Assembly: GCF_042432445.1 (NCBI RefSeq)
Contig: NZ_JBHLXE010000016.1
Span: 1 to 64,000 of the forward strand
Reading direction: 5' to 3'
Source: Thorsellia kenyensis
GTDB taxonomy: Bacteria > Pseudomonadota > Gammaproteobacteria > Enterobacterales > Thorselliaceae
Length of the DNA stretch: 64,000 bases
Each line of letters opens with the position of its first letter. The stretch's first letter is position 1. Shown here in pieces: positions 57,053 to 64,000 of this stretch. A program made the translations under genes and the position numbers. The notes beneath the pieces were generated by a model. That model worked only from the letters and a program-made list of their open reading frames with translations, searched no databases and was not told the DNA's origin.

Positions 57053-57518
57053 TTTAACCTTCCTTTATCATTTTAATTATTAAAATTTGGTTAAGCGAGC
57101 CTAACCGATACGCAAATTTAAAGAATCCATATTTTACTCTGAAACTTGTGTGATTACCTACTATTTATTTTCAGTATTGCTCAATAAATAGACATAAAGA
57201 CACTTTATAGTGTTTTTGAGCCGTTTCAAAGTACATTATTTCAAAAGTATAAAGCCTAAAAGCAAACATTTCAACTGTTGACAGCCTTTCATTACATAAA
57301 TTTTATATATTTTTAAGTACTTTGTAAAAATAATAACCTTTCATGTCCATTAATTAGCGTATTTAAATGCTTACTCTTTTTAGAACTGAGCACGTAAACT
57401 ATTAGCTTAATTGTCAAACTATTCACTAAAATAAGCTGAGTTTTCGATGGGACTATAATACACTAGATTCTCTTTCCCAATCGAAATTAATAACAAAAGT
57501 GTGCCTTATCTCATAACC
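57053..57518. other. Regulatory region between lon and hupB
   Basis: This is 466 bases without a gene. It carries the hupB promoter at 57246-57274 and a leader of about 190 bases. I see no terminator of lon that is clearly formed. Confidence 0.5.
57246..57274 (-). promoter_or_regulatory. Promoter of hupB
   Basis: On the minus strand TTGAAA (57269-57274), 17 bases, then TATACT (57246-57251): 5 of 6 in both hexamers with ideal spacing. Confidence 0.65.
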
Positions 57519-59882
57519 TTATTTGTCGATACTAAACCCGAAAGGCGGATTGACCAGCGCTAAAGACAACACTTCATCGACATGACTCACAGGCTTCACT
57601 TCAAGAGAAGACAGAATATTTGCAGGGAGCTCTTCAAGATCTTTAATATTATCTTTAGGTATAATCGCTAGTTTAATCCCCCCACGATGCGCAGCAAGTA
57701 ATTTCTCTTTTAATCCACCGATTGCGAGCACCTGACCTTGAAGAGTTACTTCTCCTGTCATAGCAACATCTTTTCGAACTGGATTTCCCGTCAACGCAGA
57801 TACTATAGTTGTACACATAGCTATCCCTGCACTAGGACCATCTTTAGGTGTCGCTCCTTCAGGCACATGAACATGAATGTCTCTTTTTTCATAGAAATCT
57901 TCATTGATACCTAATTTGTCAGCTTTTGATCTAACAACAGTCATTGCAGCCTGAATTGATTCCTTCATGACGTCACCAAGGGAACCTGTGAAATTTAGTT
58001 TACCTTTACCCACCATGCTAGCCGCTTCAATATTCAATAAATCTCCGCCAACTTCTGTCCAAGCAAGCCCTGTGACTTGGCCAATACGATGATCTTTATC
58101 AGCACGTCCATAATCAAAACGCTTGACACCAATATATTCAGAAAGGTTTTTAGCATTCACTTTAATTAAGCTAGGCTCATCAACGCTAATTAATGATTTA
58201 ACCGCTTTTCTACAGATCTTCGCAAGCTCTCTTTCCAAATTTCGAACACCTGCTTCACGAGTATAATATCTGATGATATCAACGATTGCGCTGTCTTCTA
58301 TTTTTAATTCCGTTTTTTGCAAGCCATTACGTTCTAGCTGTTTTGGTAAGAGATGCTTTTTAGCTATATTCAGCTTTTCATCTTCGGTATACCCTGATAA
58401 ACGAATCACTTCCATTCTATCAAGTAGTGGCCCTGGAATATTTAAAGAGTTTGCAGTAGCCACAAACATCACATCAGATAGATCATAATCGACATCGATA
58501 TAATGATCATTAAATGCATTATTTTGTTCAGGATCTAAAACCTCCAGCATAGCAGATGCAGGATCTCCTCGCATATCTGATGCCATCTTATCAATTTCAT
58601 CTAATAAAATAAGAGGATTGCTCACTCCAACCTTGGCCATTTTTTGAATTAACTTACCAGGCATTGCACCAATATAGGTCCTTCTATGGCCTCTAATTTC
58701 TGCTTCATCGCGAACGCCACCTAATGCAATACGTTGATACTCTCGCCCCGTTGCTTTAGCTATTGATTGACCTAATGAGGTTTTACCTACACCTGGAGGA
58801 CCTACAAGGCATAGAATAGGCCCTTTTAGCTGCTTCACGCGTGCCTGTACTGCAAGGTATTCTAAAATGCGTTCTTTCACTTTTTCTAAGCCAAAATGAT
58901 CTTTATTAAGTGTCAATTCAGCTTTTTTTATGTCTGTTTTAATTTTACTTTTATGAGCCCAAGGCAATTGAATCATCCAATCAATATAGGTGCGTAGTAC
59001 TGTTGCCTCAGGTGAAGAAGATGACATCATTTTTAATTTATTAAGTTCAGCAAGTACTTTTTCTTGAATTGCTTCAGGCATCTGCGCTTTTAATATTTTT
59101 TTATTCAATTCCTCTAATTCATCATTTTGAGGATCTAGTTCACCCAATTCTTTTTGTATAGCTTTCATTTGTTCATTGAGATAGTACTCTTTTTGACTCT
59201 TTTCCATTTGTGACTTAACACGATTGCGGATTTTTTTCTCCATTTGCAAGACTTCTATTTCTTTAGTCATTTTTTCCATCAAAAAGTCAAAACGTGCCAA
59301 TAAGTTTCTCATTTCAAGCAAATCTTGCTTTTCTGATAATTTAAATGGCATATGTGCAGTAATAGCATCCGCTAATTTTTCAGCATCCTCAATTTCCTCG
59401 AGGTTAGCTAAGACCTCTTTTGGGATTCTCTTACTTAATTTAATATAGCTTTCAAAATGCTCAAGCAATGCATTAACAAGCGCCTTTTTTTCTTTTTTTA
59501 CTAATGCTTTTGTTTGAAAAAGTTGAATTTCAGCACTCAAGAACTGTACTTCCGCAATAGGATTTTTTTCCAAAATTTCAGCTCTTTCTGTTCCTTCAAC
59601 TAAAACTTTTACTGTACCGTCAGGTAATTTAAGCATTTGTAATATATTGGCAATTGTTCCTATTTGATATAAATCATCAAAGCTAGGATCGTCTATTGTC
59701 GACTCTTTTTGCGCAACAAGTAAAATTTGCTTAGTATTTAACATCGCATATTCTAAGCTATCAATTGATTTTATTCGCCCTACAAATAAAGGAATAACCA
59801 TATTGGGATAAATCACTACATCACGAAGGGGTAAAACGGGCAATATTGTCGTTTGCTCTTCCGTTTTAATATTCTCAGCCAT
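57519..59882 (-). CDS. lon: ATP-dependent protease Lon
   Basis: Lon degrades misfolded and regulatory proteins. The 787-residue protein has the N-terminal substrate domain, AAA+ module with Walker A GPPGVGKT (361-368) and LILLDEIDKM. The serine-lysine protease domain shows TPKDGPSAGIAM (catalytic Ser near 680) and LKEKLLAAHR (Lys near 722). E. coli Lon is 784. A sigma-32-like promoter lies upstream at 59983-60010. Confidence 0.98.
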   Translation of the reverse strand: MAENIKTEEQTTILPVLPLRDVVIYPNMVIPLFVGRIKSIDSLEYAMLNTKQILLVAQKESTIDDPSFDDLYQIGTIANILQMLKLPDGTVKVLVEGTERAEILEKNPIAEVQFLSAEIQLFQTKALVKKEKKALVNALLEHFESYIKLSKRIPKEVLANLEEIEDAEKLADAITAHMPFKLSEKQDLLEMRNLLARFDFLMEKMTKEIEVLQMEKKIRNRVKSQMEKSQKEYYLNEQMKAIQKELGELDPQNDELEELNKKILKAQMPEAIQEKVLAELNKLKMMSSSSPEATVLRTYIDWMIQLPWAHKSKIKTDIKKAELTLNKDHFGLEKVKERILEYLAVQARVKQLKGPILCLVGPPGVGKTSLGQSIAKATGREYQRIALGGVRDEAEIRGHRRTYIGAMPGKLIQKMAKVGVSNPLILLDEIDKMASDMRGDPASAMLEVLDPEQNNAFNDHYIDVDYDLSDVMFVATANSLNIPGPLLDRMEVIRLSGYTEDEKLNIAKKHLLPKQLERNGLQKTELKIEDSAIVDIIRYYTREAGVRNLERELAKICRKAVKSLISVDEPSLIKVNAKNLSEYIGVKRFDYGRADKDHRIGQVTGLAWTEVGGDLLNIEAASMVGKGKLNFTGSLGDVMKESIQAAMTVVRSKADKLGINEDFYEKRDIHVHVPEGATPKDGPSAGIAMCTTIVSALTGNPVRKDVAMTGEVTLQGQVLAIGGLKEKLLAAHRGGIKLAIIPKDNIKDLEELPANILSSLEVKPVSHVDEVLSLALVNPPFGFSIDK

Positions 59883-59982
59883 TTTATTTTCCTCTTAGGC
59901 GCTTTTAATACTTTATGTATGCTTTTAAATATTGAGTATCCGCACTCAAATTCAAAAAAAATTTGTTCGTTAATGAGATAGA

Positions 59983-60010
59983 ATATTGGGATTATAAATG
60001 AGTTTTCAAC
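59983..60010 (-). promoter_or_regulatory. Sigma-32 (heat-shock) promoter of lon
   Basis: On the minus strand GTTGAAA (60004-60010), 13 bases, then CCCAATAT (59983-59990). The heat-shock consensus is CTTGAAA-N11-16-CCCCATNT, so the match is 6 of 7 and near-perfect at the -10. It lies about 100 bases before the lon start. Confidence 0.7.
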
Positions 60011-60073
60011 TGGTAGGGAGAATTTATCTTTAACTAGACAAATTTGAAGAAAAAAGTCTTTTAAACTAATAGG

Positions 60074-60111
60074 ACGCCTAGTTTATCCGCATAAGCAAAT
60101 AAACTAGGCGT
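60074..60111 (-). terminator. 13-bp hairpin after clpX
   Basis: ACGCCTAGTTTAT (60074-60086) and ATAAACTAGGCGT (60099-60111) are exact complements with a 12-base loop, 9 bp after the clpX stop. On the minus strand no U-run follows at once, so some read-through into lon is possible. Confidence 0.65.
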
Positions 60112-60119
60112 TTTAAAAA

Positions 60120-61469
60120 TTACTTAGCTGATTGCTTAGTATCAACCGTTGTTAATTTTTTTGTTCCTTTCGCTCTTGTTGATTTTTTTACTGACGGAGC
60201 GTTCGTCTCATCTGCTTTTTTTAATGACATGGTAGGCATTTCATTTTCAGTAATCACGCGTTCATCTACATACACATGATTAACCTCTTTTAAGGAAGGT
60301 AATTCATACATAGTTTCGAGTAACGCTTTTTCCATCAAAGAGCGTAATCCTCTAGCCCCAGTTTTTCTTTCCAATGCTTTTTTAGCCATTGCGGTAAGCG
60401 CTGCATGAGTAAATTCAAGTGTCGCACCTTCATATTCAAATAAAGCTTGATATTGTTTTGTTAACGCATTTTTAGGCTCAGTTAAAATCTGGATAAGTGC
60501 CTCTTCATTGAGTTCTTCAAGAACCGCAGTCACAGGTAAACGACCAATAAATTCTGGGATTAATCCAAATTTAATTAGATCTTCAGGTTCTACCTTACTA
60601 AATAATTGTGTGTCGACTTGTTTTTCTTTCGCAGTTTTAACTGTCGCAGCAAATCCAATGCTGGTACCCGTGTTAACCCTCATACCCACAATTTTTTCTA
60701 AACCAGCAAAAGCACCACCGCATATAAATAGAATCTTAGATGTATCCACCTGGATAAATTCTTGTTGAGGATGCTTGCGTCCCCCTTGAGGTGGCACTGA
60801 AGCAATTGTTCCCTCAATTAATTTTAATAATGCTTGCTGTACGCCTTCACCAGAAACATCACGTGTTATAGAGGGATTATCTGATTTACGTGTAATTTTA
60901 TCTATTTCATCAATATATATGATCCCTCTTTCTGCACGACTTGGATCATAATCACACTTTTGTAGTAGTTTTTGCACAATATTTTCAACATCTTCACCAA
61001 CATATCCAGCTTCTGTAAGAGTAGTAGCATCAGCCATAGTAAATGGCACATCTAACATTTTAGCCAAAGTTTCAGCGAGTAAAGTTTTACCACTACCAGT
61101 GGGTCCTATGAGAAGAATGTTACTTTTGCCTAATTCAATTTGTGACTCACTGTTCATACTATTTCTTAGGCGTTTATAGTGGTTATAAACTGCTACTGAT
61201 AATACCTTTTTCGCTTGGTCTTGCCCAATCACATAGCTATCAAGATGAGCTCTAATTTCATGGGGAGTCGGCAACGGTTTTGTCGTATCATCATATGACA
61301 TTTCTTTAATTTCTTGCCCAAGAATGTCAGTACATAATTCAACACATTCATTACAGATATAAACTGAGGGTCCTGCAATTAATTTTTTTACTTCATTTTT
61401 ACTTTTACCGCAAAATGAGCAAAATAAGGTTTTATTTCCCTCATTGTTATCTTTTTTCTTATCAGTCAT
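60120..61469 (-). CDS. clpX: ClpXP unfoldase subunit ClpX
   Basis: ClpX unfolds tagged proteins and feeds them into ClpP. The 449-residue protein has the N-terminal zinc domain (C17, C20, C39, C42), Walker A GPTGSGKT (122-129), Walker B IIYIDEIDKI and the ClpP-docking IGF loop (in GTSIGFAATV). The basic tail beyond residue 415 is somewhat longer than in E. coli (424). GAGG precedes the ATG. Confidence 0.98.
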   Translation of the reverse strand: MTDKKKDNNEGNKTLFCSFCGKSKNEVKKLIAGPSVYICNECVELCTDILGQEIKEMSYDDTTKPLPTPHEIRAHLDSYVIGQDQAKKVLSVAVYNHYKRLRNSMNSESQIELGKSNILLIGPTGSGKTLLAETLAKMLDVPFTMADATTLTEAGYVGEDVENIVQKLLQKCDYDPSRAERGIIYIDEIDKITRKSDNPSITRDVSGEGVQQALLKLIEGTIASVPPQGGRKHPQQEFIQVDTSKILFICGGAFAGLEKIVGMRVNTGTSIGFAATVKTAKEKQVDTQLFSKVEPEDLIKFGLIPEFIGRLPVTAVLEELNEEALIQILTEPKNALTKQYQALFEYEGATLEFTHAALTAMAKKALERKTGARGLRSLMEKALLETMYELPSLKEVNHVYVDERVITENEMPTMSLKKADETNAPSVKKSTRAKGTKKLTTVDTKQSAK

Positions 61470-61665
61470 GCTCTAACCTCAATAAAGGCAATTAGTTACT
61501 CTAATGCGTTTGTTATAAGTTCAATTAATCTATTAACGTAATCATGGCATTTATCCCATAACTAAAAGGTGATAACTATCTATATAGTTTAATGGATTTA
61601 AAGTTTATATAGATAAAATAGATGACGTTTCAGATGGGCTTAAAATCCATACTTTTATGATTATA

Positions 61666-62286
61666 TTATGCTGGACGTTGCGTTAATACTGAATCAATAA
61701 GACCATAATCCATGGCCTCTTGTGCACTCATAAAATTATCTCTTTCAGTATCTTTTTCAATTTGTTTTACTGATTTTCCAGAATGTTTCGCCATCAAGGT
61801 GTTCATTCTTTGCTTTATTTTCAACATTTCTTGTGCGTGAATTTGTACGTCAGTAGCTTGACCTGAATAGCCACCAAGAGGCTGATGAATCATCACTCTT
61901 GAATTAGGAAGACAGTGTCTTTTTCCTTTAGCACCAGCAGTTAATAAAAACGCTCCCATAGAACACGCTTGCCCCATACAGATTGTGCTTACATCCGGTT
62001 TAATAAATTGCATGGTATCATAAATAGACATACCAGCTGTGATAACGCCACCAGGTGAATTGATATAAAGATAGATATCTTTTTCTGCACTTTCAGACTC
62101 TAAAAAAAGTAACTGAGCAACAATAAGATTAGCCATATAATCCTCGACTTGACCAGTCAAAAAGATAATTCTTTCTTTTAATAGACGTGAGTAAATGTCA
62201 AATGAACGTTCACCCCTTGGGGTTTGCTCAATAACCATTGGCACAAGTGCCATTTGTTCAGCGAGAGAATGTGTATTATTCAGCAT
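61666..62286 (-). CDS. clpP: ClpP serine protease
   Basis: ClpP is the tetradecameric peptidase of ClpXP/ClpAP. The start is set at 62286 (MLNNTHSLAEQ), where AAGGA lies 8 bases upstream; an ATG 18 bases further up has no ribosome site. It gives 206 residues (E. coli 207), with catalytic S109 (GQACSMG), H134 (MIHQPLGG) and D183 (TERDNF). clpX follows 196 bp later. Confidence 0.98.
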   Translation of the reverse strand: MLNNTHSLAEQMALVPMVIEQTPRGERSFDIYSRLLKERIIFLTGQVEDYMANLIVAQLLFLESESAEKDIYLYINSPGGVITAGMSIYDTMQFIKPDVSTICMGQACSMGAFLLTAGAKGKRHCLPNSRVMIHQPLGGYSGQATDVQIHAQEMLKIKQRMNTLMAKHSGKSVKQIEKDTERDNFMSAQEAMDYGLIDSVLTQRPA

Positions 62287-62434
62287 CTTATTTTCCTTAA
62301 ACATGACAAAAAGTGAGTGTTTGAATTAATTATATTAAAACGAAGATAATACTCATTCTAATATAATTAAGCCAATAAAATAAAATTAAATTCTTTTCAT
62401 TAAAATATAGTCAACTTAATCAGAAGTAATGCGC

Positions 62435-62459
62435 AAAAAAGCCCGCAAATAATGCGGGC
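62435..62459 (-). terminator. Terminator after tig
   Basis: GCCCGCA and TGCGGGC form a 7-bp stem with a 5-base loop, followed on the minus strand by TTTTTT. It separates tig from clpP, so clpP must have its own promoter. Confidence 0.92.
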
Positions 62460-62483
62460 AATTGTCTGTTGAAAAATATTAAA

Positions 62484-63830
62484 TTACATACCCATCGACG
62501 GGTTTTGTTTTAGCAATTCAGCAAAAGAAGACTTAACTTCCGTTACTTTCGCTTTTCCTTCAATGGTATCGACTGCTTGTTGCTCAAGAGCTACATTACG
62601 AATAGAGTTCATTAAGTTTTTATCTTTATTATAATGTTTTACCACTTCGGCTGGATTTTCGTAAGCAGAAGCAATTTCTTCAATCATTGTTTTAACTAAT
62701 TCTTCATCAACTTTTAATTCAAAATGACTGATTGCTTCTGATAACAGTAAACCAATGCTTGATCTTCTTTTTGCTTCTTCTTCAAAAAGCGCATCAGGAA
62801 GATTAGAAGGATCCATCTTATTTGCATTACCAAAACGCGCTAAGGCCTGTTTTTTAAGATTATCTATTTCTCTTTTTACAACAGCATTAGGTACAGTTAC
62901 TTTATGGTTTGCTAAAAGCCCATCAAAAATTTGTGCTTTGACATTATTTTTGATGACTGCTTTTAATTCACGAATCATATTTTTCTTAACTTCAGCTCTT
63001 AATGATTCAAGAGTGCCATCCTTAACACCAAAACGCTTAATGAAAGAAGCGCTGAATTCTGGAAGTTCACGCTCTTCAACTTTGGTTAGCGTTGTTTTGA
63101 AGATTGCTGCTTTACCTTTTAAGTTTTCGGATTGGTAATCTTCAGGGAATGTCACATTAATATCAAAGCTCTCGCCTGCTTTACGTCCCACGATAGCATC
63201 TTCAAATCCAGGGATCATACGATTTTCATTCATAACAAGAACAAAATCTTTAGCTTCTCCGCCTTCAAATACTTCACCATCAACTTGACCCACAAAATCA
63301 ATAGTTACTCTTGCTTCTTTTGACGCAACGGCTTCAGATACAACCCAAGTAGCTTGTTGCTTACGTAATGTATTTAGCATTTCATCAACATCACTTTCTT
63401 CAACTTCAGCAACTTTTTTTTCTATTTCGATTTTATCTAAATCTTGTAATTTTATTTCCGGGAATATTTCATATTCCACTTCAAAATTTATATCAGAATT
63501 AGGTTCAAACTGATGTACGTTAAATGTTGGGTCACTCGCAGGCATGATTTTTTCATTTGATAAATAGTCAAAATAAGTTCTTTGCAGTAACCCACCAATC
63601 ACATCTTGCATAATTGAAGCACCAAAACGTTGCTCAACAATATTTAAAGGGACTTTACCCTTACGAAATCCGTCAACACGAACAGTTTTAGATGCTCTAA
63701 TTAATTCAGATTGCATTGCTTTAGCAAAAGCATCAGCGGTAATGGTTAATGTCGCCTTACGAACTAATTCACTAGAAACCTTTTCGTTTTCAGTAGCAAC
63801 TGCAGGTGTATTTTCATCAGCAACTGACAT
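62484..63830 (-). CDS. tig: Trigger factor
   Basis: Trigger factor is the ribosome-bound chaperone and prolyl isomerase. The start is set at 63830 (MSVADEN), where GAGG lies 7 bases upstream; an ATG two codons earlier is too close to it. The 448-residue protein has the ribosome-docking GFRKGKVP, an FKBP domain (about 165-250, with VTIDFVGQVDGEVFEGG) and the C-terminal chaperone arms. It has a 20-residue N-terminal extension rich in Glu, Ala and Asn compared with E. coli (432). Confidence 0.96.
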   Translation of the reverse strand: MSVADENTPAVATENEKVSSELVRKATLTITADAFAKAMQSELIRASKTVRVDGFRKGKVPLNIVEQRFGASIMQDVIGGLLQRTYFDYLSNEKIMPASDPTFNVHQFEPNSDINFEVEYEIFPEIKLQDLDKIEIEKKVAEVEESDVDEMLNTLRKQQATWVVSEAVASKEARVTIDFVGQVDGEVFEGGEAKDFVLVMNENRMIPGFEDAIVGRKAGESFDINVTFPEDYQSENLKGKAAIFKTTLTKVEERELPEFSASFIKRFGVKDGTLESLRAEVKKNMIRELKAVIKNNVKAQIFDGLLANHKVTVPNAVVKREIDNLKKQALARFGNANKMDPSNLPDALFEEEAKRRSSIGLLLSEAISHFELKVDEELVKTMIEEIASAYENPAEVVKHYNKDKNLMNSIRNVALEQQAVDTIEGKAKVTEVKSSFAELLKQNPSMGM

Positions 63831-63894
63831 GGTCATTCCTCAAAAATTTTTAATTAATTTAAAATCAATATCCTACCAAAAGCCATTCAGGTAA

Positions 63895-63909
63895 GATACA
63901 CAGTGTATC
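63895..63909. promoter_or_regulatory. 15-bp palindrome in the tig leader
   Basis: GATACAC-A-GTGTATC is a perfect dyad of 7-bp arms between the tig promoter and its start, placed where a repressor would bind. Confidence 0.35.
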
Positions 63910-63967
63910 AAATTACTGGCCATTAAATACGCCAGTATCCATTCAAAATTTAGAATCAAGGCACAGA

Positions 63968-63996
63968 AGTATAGCGATTTACACGCAATTAGTCGA
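63968..63996 (-). promoter_or_regulatory. Promoter of tig
   Basis: On the minus strand TCGACT (63991-63996), 17 bases, then TATACT (63968-63973). The -10 is 5 of 6 and the -35 is 4 of 6. Confidence 0.55.
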
Positions 63997-64000
63997 GAAT

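Noticed and set aside
1..64000. tRNA or rRNA genes
   Set aside because: No T-arm GTTCGAATC-type signatures within cloverleaf-like segments and no rRNA sequence were seen on either strand. A covariance-model search would be decisive.

Overview
The window is AT-rich gammaproteobacterial DNA. The gene set and the block tig-clpP-clpX-lon-hupB-ppiD are Enterobacterales-like: MetJ boxes, a his attenuator, and RlmG, QmcA, CnoX, YpeA and PqiABC that read close to the E. coli proteins. The low GC, two decayed insertion sequences and split amino-acid operons suggest a host-associated relative such as Orbales. That placement is inference; no rRNA or tRNA gene is visible to confirm it.

Layout. 1-8664 (minus): a complete type I-E CRISPR-Cas operon, cas3-cse1-cse2-cas7-cas5-cas6e-cas1-cas2, with cas3 translationally coupled to cse1. 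No repeat array lies inside the window; the AT-rich stretch after cas2 may be the leader, with the array beyond base 1. 8665-10420: gene-free, with a possible plus-strand small RNA opposite the cas3 leader, one CRISPR-repeat-like palindrome, an ISAs1-family transposase relic and a perfect 16-bp inverted repeat. 10421-12498: ktrAB potassium uptake. 12762-16859: D-methionine/methionine ABC transporter metNIQ behind a MetJ operator, with a divergent second metQ; neither MetQ has a lipobox cysteine. 17025-24396: RNA modification and envelope/chaperone genes (rlmG, rimO, qmcA, rluB, dsbB, cnoX, a zinc-ribbon membrane protein). 24865-28454: hisGDC with a classical His leader peptide and attenuator, but without hisBHAFI. 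28672-35158: argF, proA (no proB), ppk1 and a YfcH-type epimerase.

35291-38480: cydABX, cytochrome bd oxidase, with a perfect FNR box and ArcA-like repeats upstream and the small cydX gene in place. 39042-40763: a fused acyltransferase/GNAT protein resembling the ornithine-lipid synthase OlsF. 40854-41690: an IS3-family relic. 41787-54344: pgi, pqiABC-ypeA, a D,D-carboxypeptidase, photolyase and the large FAD/Fe-S dehydrogenase YdiJ. 54789-63830: the protein quality-control block with a sigma-32-like promoter before lon.

I see no clearly new multi-gene system. The best leads are the unannotated 8.8-10.0 kb region beside cas3, the soluble-looking MetQ pair, the attenuated but split his operon, and the OlsF-like fusion.
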